A stretch of DNA of 64,000 bases from Desarmillaria ectypa. Its lineage: Eukaryota > Basidiomycota > Agaricomycetes > Agaricales > Physalacriaceae. Made by a program: the position numbers and the translations under genes. Within the stretch, counting starts at the first letter, position 1. Each line of letters opens with the position of its first letter. The notes beneath the pieces were generated by a model. That model was given only the letters and a program-made list of their open reading frames with translations. It was not told where the DNA came from and did not search any database. Shown in pieces: positions 12,437 to 25,759 of the stretch. The DNA lies in the NCBI GenBank assembly GCA_030407005.1, contig JAUDYN010000003.1:3968001-4032000 (forward strand), given 5' to 3'.

Positions 12437-14719
12437 TCATTGAAAGGTCGTCGCATTCGAATACCGATGAAACTCTTCCGCCGAGACCCAAGGTGCAGCC
12501 CCAAAGTCTGGACTATGGAAAGGCGCGGGGCTCTGAAAGGTAGCGGTTGGGAAAGATGGGGAGGATAACGAGGCTGCGGGGTTCTGCATTGGCGAGAGAT
12601 ACGGGCTGTTGTACAATGTTGCTGTGGGTAGGGACGTCACGTAGGGAGGGGGTGGCGGAGAGGAGAAGGCCAGATTCGCCGTGGATGTCGCGTAGGGGCT
12701 GTTGTACGACGATGGGGGATAGGAGCTGGGAGCGTAGACATACCCTGTTTGGGGTATAGTACGCGGAGGTGTGCGGGCTGGGCTGAGGACGTATCGAAGA
12801 GGTGCAAGAGGCGGCTCTTCCTCCTCCCCGGAAGACTCATCCGAATGATCAAATCGGCCCGAACGACGCCGTGCCGGTCCGTAATGCTTGACTTCACCAT
12901 TGGTGCTTGCTAATGGACCGTCCCAAGGTGACCTTCGAACACTCGGCGCTCGAGCAGGCTGTGGCGTTGATCTTGTATTAGTTTCGAGACTGCCAAATAT
13001 AAGGGTTTGTTAGATATAGAAGCTGGTACGTGCGCACCCATGCCAAGTTGGGAGATCTTTGTTGTTTTCGTCCACGACCACTATTAAGATCTCTGGTGAA
13101 TCGGAGTCGTATCCCTGGCCTTCGTCAGATGTATGAATACTTGAGCCGCTGTCAGAAGTCGTTCTGGAGCCCTTGGAGTGCCTAGAATCGGCCGAATCCG
13201 TCCTGACAAACGCCGACAGTTCAGATGGGTGAAGGTTTGTTAGGAATGTAATTTGACTTTCCTGTATTTACTTCTGCGGTGCTTGCCTGCAATCATGGTG
13301 TGTCAATGAGGAGGAGGAAGAGAATAAGAAAGTGAGCTGTTAATTACCTGAAGAAAAATCAACACAGCAGCGAGACCAAACTTGTTCAAACTTACCAGCA
13401 TGGGGTTCTTGATCCGGGAGTAAGAATGATGAATCTGGTGAAAGGTTTATTTCCAAAACAGAAAGCCACCGAAGGAACATTGACATACCAGACGGTGATT
13501 TCCTGTGGTATAGACACGGGTTAGATTCAATGCCGACTTGAAACAGTTGAATACATACAGATCTGGGTTCACGAGTCTTAGTGGCGCTGTATTCAATTCT
13601 TCAACGGGAGAAGGGAAGCTGATGGGGGTGGTGGACCTACAGGAGTCGTGTACGGTCAAGCCAGTAATTGGTCCAAGGAGAGGTAGGGATACGACACTGT
13701 CAGTCACTGCAATAGGAATATCTTATAAGAACCATCAGGGCTGGAAGGAAGCAATCGACAATGCGCATGGACTTACTCGGTCTCGCAGTCAGAGGGCCAC
13801 CAGAAGGTTCATCTACTAGTTTGAGTGCTGGCGGTTTTGGTAACGGTTTCATTATAACTGGTGCTGGCGATTGGGGGGCTTGTTTGAGGTTGGCAGATTG
13901 ACGCGTCAGAGGAGAGTGTGGGAGGGGTTTATTGACCCCAATTTGCGGGGAAGAAGAGGGAGAGATGGTACTTGTACACATATTCGTGAGTACGAGAATT
14001 GTGAATGTTTTGAAATGGATACTCACGACAGACGCTTATACTCCTTGTCGAGGTTCTTGACAACCCTCTTGAACTCGTCATCCAAAAAGTCAGTCTTCCG
14101 TTGACCTGATAGTATTTGATAATCCCACTAAAAAAATAAATAAAAAAAACCTTTGCATACCTTTCTTTCGATGAGCCTTGGGCTAAAAAGCGAATGAGCC
14201 TCAACATGTAGGATCCAGACGCGACCACTCACGATTCCTTTCCACGTCTTATAATAGTCAACAACTTTGCGACCACCGGCTGTATATGTTGAGAACGCGA
14301 ACACGACCGGGTTCAAATTGGGCAGCTGAGCAGCTCGCACGTCAACTGTGCTCCTGCGGAGGGGGATGATCACATTAGGTAACAAGAACCATTACTGTGG
14401 CATGGACTTACCCAGCATAACTTCGTACAATACTCGCCGCTTCGTCTCCGGCAACGACCTTGAAGCGACCGCTGCCACCATCAAGTCCGTTTTCGCTCCC
14501 GCTCTCCGCTAAGCCCCTCAGGAAATCATGGTCATGGTACTTTGAGAGTTTGTGTCGGTGTTTGTCGTACTGGGTGCCTTCCTCCGATGAGAGTCCGCTC
14601 GAGGACGACCTGGGGGACCCATTGACGTCTCCATCGTTCGGAGAACCAGCTTCGACGATGATATCAGGAAGTGGCGGCGGTGTGATGTGCTCTTCCCGTG
14701 GAAGAGGTGGTGAAGACAT
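12437..14719 (-). CDS. Multi-exon, mostly disordered protein with a conserved-looking N-terminal segment
   Basis: I do not recognise the family. Exons traced from the 5' end are 14412-14719, 14233-14353, 14161-14182 (22 nt), 14027-14105, 13777-13970, 13559-13706, 13489-13502 (14 nt), 13396-13434, then one or more uncertain exons down to about 13030, and a last exon to the TGA at 12437. The ordered part lies in the first 200 residues: FKVVAGDEAASIVRSYAG, VDVRAAQLPNLNPVVFAF, STYTAGGRKVVDYYKTWKG and DFLDDEFKRVVKNLDKEYKRLS, ending in a probable coiled or helical region. The rest is Pro/Ser-rich, for example LPHSPLTRQSANLKQ, PAPVIMKPLPKPPALK and a Tyr/Pro/Ser-rich tail ending NATTFQ. The N-terminal helix-rich block could suit a membrane- or cytoskeleton-binding adaptor, but that is a guess. 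The junction between 13396 and about 13204 could not be fixed in frame by eye. Confidence 0.6.
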
Positions 14720-14766
14720 GACTAGCGCAGTGAGTAAACGGAGACCTGACTAAATACCCTGCTCAT

Positions 14767-14790
14767 AGCCAGCCAGCCAGCCAGTCAGCC
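14767..14790. repeat. Short GCCA tetranucleotide microsatellite
   Basis: About five GCCA/GTCA units (with one base change) lie in the 5' flank of the minus-strand gene ending at 12437, about 50 bases upstream of its start. It is probably 5' UTR or promoter DNA. Confidence 0.6.
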
Positions 14791-16615
14791 AATGCTCCAA
14801 GGTCACCCGATATGTCCAATTCAAGTCGTACTTGAGGCTTCTGCTAGGGGTAGAGAGGAATTTGGCGGAGGTGACGGTCGTAGTCGTGGTGTGAGTGAAA
14901 GAATGTGGGAGCGCAATAAATATGAACGACGGAAATCCGTAATCTAATATCGCTGGATGAAGAAGAAAAGGAACGAGCGGAGTTTGGACACACTTTCGTT
15001 CAATCATTCATGCCGTCATCACCATCAGCCCGGCGTTGCCATTTCTGTATTCTGTCGCGTTGCCTCCGCGAAGTACAGGCATGTTCTATTGATCTGCACA
15101 GGATAATCGATGTAAAGAAATTGTGATATCAGATGTAGCAGAAACACAGCCGTTGCTAAGCCCACGAGTGCCTTTTGGAATGACTAAGACGATGGTTGTG
15201 GAGCCCGGCCCTCAGGAACGAAACTGACAAAACGGTGCCGTTTTCACGGGGCCTCGCGCTCGTAAGCCCACGGTGGAACGGAAATGACGACGACGCGGCT
15301 CATGCACACGGATATAGATGGGCGCAATTTTGGTAGTGCGCAGTCGATGAACGACGCACACCGCCGTAAAATAAAAATAAAAATAAAACTAGTACGCGGC
15401 CCAGGAAAACACAAATTAGGTGCTATGCGGCCACGGGATTAAGATAAAAATCACCGGACTGGACGCGTCGTAGTTTAAAGATAGTTTGGATAAGAAAAAC
15501 GTCGGTGGGTTTTGAGGACCGGGCACACCAAGCCGCTAAGAGGATAAATAAGCCATGTACTAAGTCGACATTACTGTACGAGCTACACTGAAACTAATAC
15601 TTATTGATCCGAGAAAGCAACACGGACCAAGGTTCCTGTCGCAGAAAAGTGACTTAAGAGGGAGGCGCGTATCGACTGTCAAGGCCTAGTACCGAAATAA
15701 CAACTAAACGAGTCAAATGAAACGAATGGTGCGACACCGCAAGTGAGATTATAATTACCGCTGAAAGAGGTCGATGGGTATGCGGAAACCTCTGAGGGCA
15801 AGATAGAGAACTCTCCGGATAAGGAGATACATCGGCCCGACTCTTGGCAAAAGGAAGTAACTTCGCGTCAAGATTCACTTAAAAATAACGTTAGCATTTT
15901 TCGGTCATGATTCGGCAACCTTATGAGTGCATGAGTGATGCGTGATTCGAGTGCATGTGCTGGCTCTGAACGTTTTTCTCGCTTCGTTTTGACGCCCCTT
16001 GAAGCTTGCTTGACTTGACATCGATCTTGGAAGACAGAAAACATCAGAAAGATATGGCCGACCTTACAATGTTAGCTTCGGCACCTTTGGGACTTTTCGA
16101 CAGAGATATGAAAACAGGTAGGTTCGTTCCTCGAGTAACCCTACCCAGGGTAATACTTATACGACCTTACCTGTGTGCGGAAATGTGCCTTTTGCCCACA
16201 CGCGTTCACTATCTGCAAAAAATGCCCTGGATTATCAACTCGCGTGCGCCAATTGATACGCGCCGCAAGGAGACTTGAGATTCAAAATATCCGACCAAGG
16301 GTAACTTGGCGACACACAGCTTCTCAGTAAAATCATCCGGGCGGCGGGTCAGAAAATCTGCAAAGAAACGGCAGTCATCAGAACCCGAAGACATCAGCAA
16401 ACATACCTTCAAATTATCACACACAAGTTCATCACCTAGAGCCGCAATCGATACCGTACGTCAACCTGTCTTTCATTTCACGCCGCCACTCGTTATGGTC
16501 ATTACAATATGTGCGGTATACGATAGCGTTGTCCATGCTAGATACAAACAGCTCCGAGAAAAGGGTATATAGTTATATCTATCCAACTTCAGCACAAAGA
16601 AACAACAAAATCTTG
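14791..16615. other. Intergenic, divergent flanks of two minus-strand genes
   Basis: I see no gene here. The region contains AT-rich low-complexity DNA (ATAAAA repeats near 15367-15387). The segment 16209-16615 follows the last confident exon of the WHI2-like gene and may contain its 3' UTR or one further small exon. Confidence 0.4.
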
Positions 16616-17774
16616 TCAATCACTCACCAAACTAAGCTCCAACGTCCACACACGTCGAGCCCAAAGCTTTATATTACTCCCCGCTTCACCCAGTGGCGGC
16701 AAGTCAACATCAATCCCGTCCCACCAGCACTTGCGCTACACGAAGCTCAGTCCACAGACACCAATAAACATGAAAAGAAAAAAAGAATACGAACAGCAGG
16801 TTTTCTCCAAAACAACAACAGCTTTTGCGCTGTCGCCATTTGATGGTAATCTATATCGACGGGCGTCTCGCTATTCGGATGGTGCTGAATTCCTGTTTTC
16901 AGGAGGACCAAGGCTATAGAGGATATACAGCACCGTGACGGCTCAAGCGCTCGGAACCCCCACTCGTCTTCTCTATCAAACCCACTACAACCCGAAAAAA
17001 AAAAGTACAGTTTCAGCCACCTCACCTCCATCAAAGGGAGGAGACAAAGCACACGTACCTCATACACAGCATATCAATAAGGTGCTGCTCCGCGACATTA
17101 TTCTCCTTGTTCACATTCCGCTGCAGGGCAGTGAAGATATTACGTTTATCCATCAAATACTGCCCAGACTGGAACTTCAGGTCCACCATAGGCTGGTTGG
17201 CGATCCCGTTCGCGTCTGTGCCTGCTGCGCCGTTCTTTGGCGGTATGGCAAAGTACTCGAGCTCTTCTCGGAGGACTATGATGGCCTGTTTGGAGATGAG
17301 CGGGTTCTGCGAGGGCGGGGGGCCAAAATCGGGCGAGGCTGGCAGGTCTTGGAGGTGCTGTTGGGCAGCGAACAGCCCAGGGCAGTTGGACGTCCCGTAG
17401 AATGTCTCTGAGGCGTTCCTGAAGAAGGATAGCACGTACTGGAAGCAGTCGGGGTCGAACTGGAGGTGTCGTCGTCAGTTACTAAGCCTTTCTTGGCGCG
17501 TGAGACGTACGTCTACTGCATACACTTCCTCTTCTTCCTCGCCATCGCCACCATCTACGGCGACGCTCTGCCGACTCAATACAAGGCCGTTCGGAAACAG
17601 GCATAGCAACACGGATTCTGGTAGGTTCATGATGGTCTCCCGGTCAACCTCGAACCGCCGCCCTCGTAGATCCAGTAAGAGTCGGGTTAGCAGTTGCGGC
17701 TGAATTGTATGCGCCGCGACAGGCGTCTGCGACACTTGGGTTATTGGCGACGAAGATAGAGATACAGCCGCCAT
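16616..17774 (-). CDS. WHI2: WHI2-like BTB/POZ domain protein
   Basis: There are four exons, 17511-17774, 17059-17459, 16795-16984 and 16616-16735, giving 975 nt or 324 residues; introns are 51, 74 and 59 nt. The core RRFEVDRETIMNLPESVLLCLFPNGLVL, followed after an acidic loop by VYAVDFDPDCFQYVLSFFRNA, is the split BTB fold typical of fungal WHI2. The second half has EDEWGFRALEPSRCCISSIAL and RKCWWDGIDVDLPP, ending IKLWARRVWTLELSL as in that family. In yeast Whi2 works with Psr1/Psr2 phosphatases in general stress response and low-amino-acid TORC1 inhibition; the same role here is inferred. The chosen start is the first true ATG (17774). The open frame extends upstream without an ATG. The last exon ends in a TGA right after a donor-like GTGAGT, so a short extra 3' exon cannot be excluded. 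Confidence 0.82.
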
Positions 17775-18702
17775 CGTGGAACGTTGAAACGACACAGAGA
17801 AGTGATTCCTACTCGAGACGGAAACAACGTGCCTTTGTTTGCATTTAATTCTTTTGGAAGCCAATACCGGACCGAAGCTCCGATATGATCATCACCGACC
17901 GTCGAATATGCAACACTTGTATTGCCCGTACTCGCCACGAGAGACGCGATCTCACCCCAGCAAAAATGAAAGAAGCCGAAAAGTCTTCAATGTTGAATAA
18001 CGAGAACCTTTTCCAAATCTGACTCAGGGTTGAACGTGAAGGCGAGCGACTGAATTGAAGAAACTAGGGCCGATATTGTGACAGACATTTCATTTGATTT
18101 TCTAATCGCAAAAGTGGGTCCAGAAAAACAACCTGAAAGATGAGATCATTGGCGTCCTCTTTCAAGGTCAGGGAAATGTCCCAAACAACGGAATGGAAGT
18201 TGGCGTTTCCCCGATGTCGGAACAAAGGAAACCGCTTTAAATTCACAGAAAAGCAGCGTCAGATACACGAAATGAGCAGTATGTAAAACAAGCGTTTCAT
18301 TACCTCCGTATCCCATTTTAACGGCACACAAAGAAAAGTCACAAACGCCCCAGCAGTGATTAATACTCAAGCCTTTTTTCCGAAAAAAAAAGAGCCCTCG
18401 ACGCATCACCCCAACCCTGACTACCATTCCGTAATCTCATCGCCATTAAATTGCAGAATTCTACAATGTCTCGTTTCTTAAAAAAAAGTCATTCAGTTAT
18501 TACATGTACGCTATGGCTATGGAACGGATGGTGTGGTGATGATGGAAAAACGTCAGGTATCATAAGCATGCAAGATCACGTCCAAGAGAAGAAAAGTCAT
18601 TACTTAAACAAGCGAAACATCCTATGAAAGACCAAACAAAAAGGGGAGAGAAGGAGGGAGAAAGTGCGTCCGTGTAATAAAGAACAAAGAAGTAGATATA
18701 TC
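17775..18702. other. Intergenic between WHI2-like and chitin synthase genes
   Basis: This is the 5' flank of the WHI2-like gene and the 3' flank of the chitin synthase gene, both minus strand. The short open frames look random and I see no gene. Confidence 0.5.
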
Positions 18703-21700
18703 CTAATTGTTTCCATAATTGTGCTGAGGAGCCGCAGCCCCAGGAGGGAGACTGAACACCGTAGAGTTTCGTGAATACCTATTCTGAGGCGCTTGAGACG
18801 AGGGTCGTCGGCCGACAGGTCTCGCCACACGACGGACACCTTCAGGCCCAGGGACAGGCCCGCTGTCAGTCAATCTCACTCCACTCCGACCAGCATTCCT
18901 ATATCCGCCGGGCATATCGTCAGAGTCCACTGGCGAATAGTGATCATCGTAGGATATGGGAGACGTCGCCTGGGTATAAAATGGATTTCCACTGCTTCCT
19001 TCCACCGATGACGTATTGCTCCGGATATTCATACCCTGCATTGCTTGACGAGGGACAGGAGATTCGTATCGTGACTCAGCAGGAGGTGGAGGCGGTGTGG
19101 AATATTGCTTAGGGTTCATTCCTGTCGAAGTATTGCTTGACTCGTATGAATCGCTGTACTGGTCAACAGATTGTGGACTGGGGACAAGCCGAAGATTGGA
19201 TCCAGAACCTCCAGTATTTGAGTAGATGTTGTCTTCACTCGATCGTGATATTCCCACCGACGATGCAGATGACATTGGCGCGCGATTTACAGCGAGAGGC
19301 GCAGGTAGCATGAGGAGAGTATTGCTGTCATGACGCTGTCGTGGGGCGAAAGCGGCAGATTCCACAGTGCTGTTTGTGTCATATGCCGCAGAGGAAGGAT
19401 GGAAGGTGTCCGAATTCGAAGCAAGAGAGTATCGATTACTATCCGTTCTGGCAAAAAAAAATTAGCAAACACCCTGGGCTCACGAAAACATAAAGCATAC
19501 CTCTTCTCATATGTAGAGTCCCTCGATTGTGTACCACTCTTCCATCGACGCTCCCGCTCAAACTCGGCCCATCTCTTCATCACAATATCCGCCGAATCGA
19601 ACTCTCCCTCTTTATCTCCATGAGCTCCCGATTTATCACCGGCGACTTTCCTGGTCTGACCCCAAGAGAAGTCATCGAAATGCCAAAAAGCATACGCAGG
19701 GAGAATACCGTTCCATACGGGTAAGGATAGGAGGTATACCAACATCCAACCGAGATACGCGATCTTGCGAGACGTGACGACGATCAGAAGACCAGGGATA
19801 CCGAGCACGATGGCGAGTAGAATAAGCGGAATGGTCGTATTCGTGCCACCCGGGATGATCGACACGATAATGAGATAGAGCGTGAATGCGATGGCAGCGG
19901 GGAGCACAAGGGTACCGGCCAACTCCATACCGACGACAAACTGCATGGAGAAACAGAATGTACCGCACAAATCCCGGACCAAAACCAACTCAAACAGGTT
20001 GTGAATCGTCGAATTGATCCATCGCCGACGCTGTGAGAGCAGAATACGGAAGGTATCGGGGACCACGGTCTTGCAGACAGCTTGGGGACAGAACATGTTT
20101 TTACGTTTGGGGAAGGTCTTGAGCATGAGCGTGGTAAGATACCGATCCTCTCCCAAAAGCAGAAGATTCTTCTTGTGCAGCGTGTCGACGACGTTCTCAG
20201 AGTAGTGTTCCACGATATCCGGATTAGCCAAAATCGGTACCCAATAGCCTGAATCGCCTTTGGGTGCCTTGATCCTGTACATGCTGAAACAACCCGGCAA
20301 ACAAGTGACACCACCAAACATCGACTCGAAAGCCTTTGTCAAATGATGAGAAATGTAGTACTCGAACACTAGATAAAAACTCAATCAGACATCATAATGG
20401 AATAAAAGATAAGAACGAATATATACCTTGCATCATGGTCACAAACGTCTCGGCCTTGTTCGCGATCTTGGTCTCGCCACACAAGCCCATAATCTCCTCG
20501 TCGCAAACCATACAAGATACCATACGCGTCAGCGAATCCGGGAAGACCTTCGTATCTGCATCGACACAAAGCACAAGCTCATACCGATCCGGACTGACAC
20601 CCGTTACCCTCCAAATAGAGTTAAAGAACTCATACTCAAAGGTAGTCATCCGTTCGTCGAACATCACCTTCTGCATGAACGCCATCAACACGATTTGACT
20701 GTCCCGCTTTCCACGGTTACCAGGTTTGGCTTCGTTGGCCTCCAAAGGATTACCGCACTTGGCGACCAATACCATAGGAACCCGCTGCTGCTTTGACCTC
20801 TCGATCGTAGCATTGTCGTAATCGTAGAACCCAGCATACACCTTGGCCATGTTATGCTTCTTGTGTCCGTCAGCGATAGCAACATAGGAATGCGGCTCGA
20901 CATCATCCGCGGCAATGACGAGCTCCTTCATCATGGACAAACAAATTTCCGGAGTTGTCTTATCATTCCCATCACCCTTGACCATTCCATCAGCGATGAC
21001 TAAAATTAGCTTATGACTGTTCGGATAATCCGTCGTAGCCAAAGAATCCAAGGTCGTGCGTAGACCCTCTACAGATTCCGAGTAAGCCGTGACCAAACAT
21101 ATGGTATGCGCCAGAGGGAAATTGAACGGTTCGTAGTCATGAGGGGGCTGGGGAACGACGTTATGGAGGGGGAACGGACACGGGCTCTCGACGAACGTGC
21201 CACGGTCACCCAATGACACCACACTCTTCGATTGACGGTAACTCTGCGTATCTGACGGAGATTTGCCGAAGCCCTTCACAGACGGCGCATACACCGACCT
21301 CTTGTAATTTGGGGCCGACGAGTCCAGCACACCATACGCCGTCGTAGGTCGACCACCACCCTTGAGCGTATTCTCAGCAGGCGTGAAGCGCGACGTACTG
21401 GGCAAGAAGCCCTTCTTGTTGCCCCGAAGACCATGTTTGCTGACGTTCGGTCTATAATCGCTAGGAGCGGCCCGATAAATATCATTACTCCAGTTTTCAA
21501 TCTCCTGCGATCGTTGCATGCGCTGCTCGTACGTTTCCCGCGGGAAGTTACCCAATCTCCACGAGAAAAACCACTGGAACAACACAGCCATGCCGAAACG
21601 AATGGCGACGACTCCGACAATGAAAATGAGCGAAAGGTAGAGAACGACATCGGATGCAACGCAACCGATGCTGTTGGTATCGATAAAGCCGACGGTGATG

Positions 21701-23272
21701 AGATCCTGTAAACAGTGCCCGATATCTTCTTGCTTAGTGCGCATGAACATCATGGTGAGATCTCGGCCGTTATATGTACCGTTGGCCGTCTTCATTTGGT
21801 TGAAGAGCGACGGGTACTGTACTTGGGCCCCGCTAAGCCAGTTGAGAAGGTTGAGATCAAGGACACTCCTAGTTGACTATTCAGTAACAGCTTCACGCCG
21901 TACGTAAATAATAAAAAAACTCACTGTTCGTATACCGCAAGGTTTCGACTTGTACTGCGAACGTCATTCCATGTGAAATATACCTCACCCTGGGGCGTCA
22001 TTGACTTGAACTGTGAACGAGCGGTCGAATTCGCATGACAATTTGTCGATTCTTCGTAAGCAGTGAGATTGACACCCGACGAGCCGTCCTGATTGAAAAC
22101 ATTGCAAGGGAAATACCAATCGAGGTTGTTACCGCTTCCCGTGATGCTAGATGATGATGCTTTGGTGATGATACCAAGACACTTCTCGTTTGTGTTTTGA
22201 AACAAGAATGACGCATCGTTACCCGCCAGACCTGGCCAATCATCAAGGATGTTCGTCTGACCGTTGAAGGTGCCCACTGCGGGATGCCTGAACCTGGTAA
22301 CGTCGTAGTCATAGCCGTGGATGGTGATGGAGCCCTTGCCGATGAACGAGTCTCCGATGGCACCACCATGGTATCGATTTGAAGGTGTACCGCAAACAGA
22401 CTCGGTAAATCCGAAAGTCAAGTAACCAACACCCGCCATGAGGATCATGATAACGCCAATCAATCCCATCTTCTCTCTCCATGCACGTTGCTGCTCGGGA
22501 CTCCGTAGACCTGGTTACTGAGTGAGAACATAAGTCTAGATGTAGATAGAGGGAAACATACCGCAAGCTCGCATCAGAGGAGTAGGGATCCAGCAGGTCA
22601 ACAGGTAGCAGTAAACCATCCATGGTCCCTTGGGTCCAGGCGCAAAGTCGCCTAGGCATCCCGTCTTTTTCTTTTCCTGCGGGAGCATTGGCGACTGTGA
22701 AGGCGAAGTGACTTGTCGTTTGCGACGCAGCGTCGTGCCGCGCTTGAACAGGGAAAGCCCAGACTCGTGCACATCCTCGTCGCGACCAAGAATCGACTTT
22801 CCTCTCCGCAAATTCGTCTGAGGATAATTCCCCGTTGCTGATTCGAGGCGGTTGAGACAAGGAAAGGGCTTTGTAGAAATTTGCACTCACTTGAGGGTAT
22901 AACGCCCAGTCTGCCGGTACCCTCTTCTTCTAGCTGAGCAACATGGCTTCGGTAATGCCACTGCCTATGTCCAGGCTCTATCTTTTCACGGTCAGGCTTC
23001 ACCAAGCTCTTTTTCCTTCCCACCCTCGCTGCGTCCACTCCGTAGTCCTCTACGTCCGGCGAAAGCTGGTTGTTCTGGTATGCCGATGGGATCGTACGCT
23101 GACGATGCTGGTCAAGTGGGCTATGGCGGTCACCCTGCTCGACATTTTGAAAAGATACGTTGCCTCTAGATCCCTCTGAGGGCAAAAATTGTGGTCGTTG
23201 TGATTGATCCTGGGTGTTGTGTTGACCAGGGCGAGCTGAGCGTGGCGGTCGTCGCTGGGTAGGGAATTCCAT
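18703..23272 (-). CDS. Chitin synthase, class IV (yeast CHS3 family)
   Basis: There are six exons: 22891-23272, 22562-22837, 21925-22510, 20427-21868, 19501-20368 and 18703-19447. They total 4299 nt or 1432 residues, and the introns are 51-58 nt GT-AG. The enzyme polymerises UDP-GlcNAc into chitin at the plasma membrane. An N-terminal disordered region is followed by the class IV signature [16 protein letters not shown], then [28 protein letters not shown] (membrane), [20 protein letters not shown] (membrane), a large extracytoplasmic loop with [14 protein letters not shown], and another membrane pair. The catalytic GT2 domain carries [33 protein letters not shown] and the product-binding [12 protein letters not shown], followed by three or more membrane helices ([13 protein letters not shown] and after). 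A Ser/Pro-rich tail of about 240 residues ends the protein. No key residue is missing, and there is no myosin or cytochrome b5 domain, which argues against class V/VI. Confidence 0.95.
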
Positions 23273-23519
23273 GCTCGAGGATTAATTCCAGCCTCGAGCA
23301 GGCTGTGTGAGACAATGAGCGGTGTGAGTTAAGAGAGTGAGCCACAGCAGGGCGATGAAGGTCTGACAGTGACAAATGACGGAGACGACGAGGACTGCTG
23401 GAGTGTCTCAATGTGGCAATTTTTGCACAAAATTTTAGCCGGTGCTTTTTGGTCGGTAACTGGACTTGGAAAGGAATCTTCCCATCACGACAGCCGAATC
23501 AGACCATGGTGAGCAATTG
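23273..23519 (-). promoter_or_regulatory. Chitin synthase 5' flank with a short XhoI-type palindrome
   Basis: Directly before the start codon lie inverted 8-base arms GCTCGAGG / CCTCGAGC (23273-23301) around an AT-rich spacer. They could form a small hairpin in the 5' UTR or be chance. No TATA box was identified with confidence. Confidence 0.2.
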
Positions 23520-24395
23520 TTTCATTGCAAGAGGTCCGTATGTTCTTTAACAAACCTGGATATCTTTAGTTTTCTTCGTGTCATGCTTATCAATGTTCCG
23601 CAGCCTTCAATTATTACGGCCCCTGCCTTCGGTCCTCTTTACGTTGGCAGTTGTTCGGGGGAAAAACTCACCCATTTCGATGGGAAAGTTCTGCTATTCT
23701 GGTACTGTCGACAACATGTGAACTGTCAACATCCTCGGGCTCTCGATATACCTTGGGAGTCTACTCCCTTGCGCTTTTCACCAACTCTGACCCGATACTT
23801 ATGCCGATAACCACGTATCTTCGGATGACGACAGAATCTGCATGACCAAAATGTGAAATACCTCTAGTGCTCCTCCGGATCCACGTACGACGCCACCAAT
23901 GAACTAGAGTCACTGGGTGAAAGAACCTGATGTACTATGGATTCCCTGGAGGACATGCATTCGCGGCAGCCAAGAGTAGATTTGCACGTTGACGTCGTTA
24001 TCACCGCTAGGCCCCAGATAGAACGGAGATCGTTGATAGTACATAGAAGATCCCCTTTATTGGAGATTCGGAGGTCGCGGTAAGCATGGTGCATCTGATG
24101 GTGTATCCTGCAGGTAGAGTGGTGAGCCTTTTTAAGATAGTCCACTGGCAGAAAGAGTACCCTCCCAGATATAAGCTGTACATGATTCATTACCGCAGAG
24201 GGGAAAGGCAACTCTTGCGGTATTATGTCTCTTATACCTTGGCCACCGGTTAAGCGAAGTAACCTTCAATAGTATCACGAGAAATACGGGGAAGGGGATT
24301 CGCACCTGGATCCAGAGAAAGTGGGTCCCTCTTGAGAAGTCCGGTGATCACAGCCTATGATAGGAATGATACGAGGCTCGGATGAACTCTCTCGC
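23520..24395 (+). repeat. Direct repeat copy 1 of about 0.9 kb
   Basis: This segment is clearly homologous to 25760-26645, in the same orientation. Shared blocks, compared by eye, include TTTACGTTGGCAG..GTTCG, the GTCGACA..TGTGAACTGTC block, GTCGTTATCACCGCTAGGCC followed by CCAGATAGAACGGAGATCG, and GATACGAGGCTCGG near the end. Many scattered substitutions and small indels separate the copies, so the duplication is old. Open frames in it are not conserved in frame between copies, so a protein-coding role is not supported. Confidence 0.85.
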
Positions 24396-25759
24396 TGGTG
24401 CATTAAACTTTCTCTCTATTCCCCTCGAACTTGAGTACTAGTCTGAACTCTGAGCAGCAACGGTGTTATTGCTGGAGCATTGGTATAATCGGCTTCCAAA
24501 ACAAAACATAAGCAACTCAACTGCGTGCAAAACTAAAGTCACCTGAATCCTAGAGATGGATATTACAGCCTCGAATCAAAAATATCCAGATCGTAATTAC
24601 ACAGGTCTTCCTGGAGGAAGTTGATGACTCCAAAATATCTAACAAGACACAGAAGAAAACGAGTAGTACATCAGGAGTTATCATCCCGCCTTCAAAGACG
24701 CGGGCTTCGTTGTAGTCTACGGCAACCCATCAGTGAGTCTGTTTGGATCGTTCACCCTGCGTATGCACGAAGGAACCCTTTCTTGCTGGACAATCTCTTC
24801 GTCGAGAAGTCCATCCTTTCGAAGACAAACCGCCGCAGTGGGGCATACAGGTAGAGTTCTGGAGTCACTACCCTCACATAGACGCTCCACTACGAAACTG
24901 TATCCTCGTGTCCTACCTGGGCATTAACTCGATTAGTCGGAGATACCACTAGAAAAGGAGGTATACGCAGGAAGTCTAGAAGGCAAGCTTCATCGCGTAC
25001 TTTGTTCCTCCAGTCGCACGCTAAATCGTTCAAAACCACAGGTCGGCAAAGTAACCAAATACTATGACTCACCTTCCCTAGTGTTTACCTACAAAGACGG
25101 TTTTGGGTTGCTAAAGGAGGTCCTTGAATCAGCAAGTTGTGATGCAACAGCTTGGAGCATGATGGAGGAACCATCTCGCGGAGCCATCTTTTCGCGAATG
25201 ATTGCCATAGGGATATCACCATGCCATGGACCTGTTATTCGTAACTTTTATTTCTCCGCTTGTTAGAGATCGCTCAGTCCGGAATGACATAGTAAGGCGA
25301 AACAAAAGTGATTAGTAATCACCCAGCCACCCGGTAATTACCGGCCGGGCAGATCGCTAGATGGCCTCACGACGCGACGACGGTGACGCCTATTACACAG
25401 TAAGGAATGTTGATTTTTGCTGTGCTACTACTTTTTATGTTGTATGACTTGATTAAAGTTGTGAATATTGGTCCCTTACGATAACAAGCTACAGATCGAA
25501 TTATATATCCCAGGCAAGCTATGGGTCTGTAGGTGTTGGAAAAGAGGATGTCGGCAAGATCTGTACTACGATTAATTTGTTGGTTGTCTTCAATATGCGC
25601 AGCGGAACCAACAATCTCGTTCACGGGCCTCTTTGCATGGGTAAATACTCGTTGGAGGACACTCGAGCCTCTTCAAATCATTTCTGACATCATCATCACC
25701 ATCTAGTGCCCATAGTGACTTGGCACAAGAATACTTGTTCTACATTTCGGCAGCAAGTT
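24396..25759. other. Spacer between the two 0.9 kb repeat copies
   Basis: No supported gene. Overlapping short frames occur at 24621-24952, without introns or motifs that would make a coherent protein. Confidence 0.4.

Noticed and set aside
23864..24211. Protein gene in the 0.9 kb repeat (minus strand)
   Set aside because: The equivalent frame in the second copy is broken and shifted; the best-conserved nucleotide islands do not respect codon structure.
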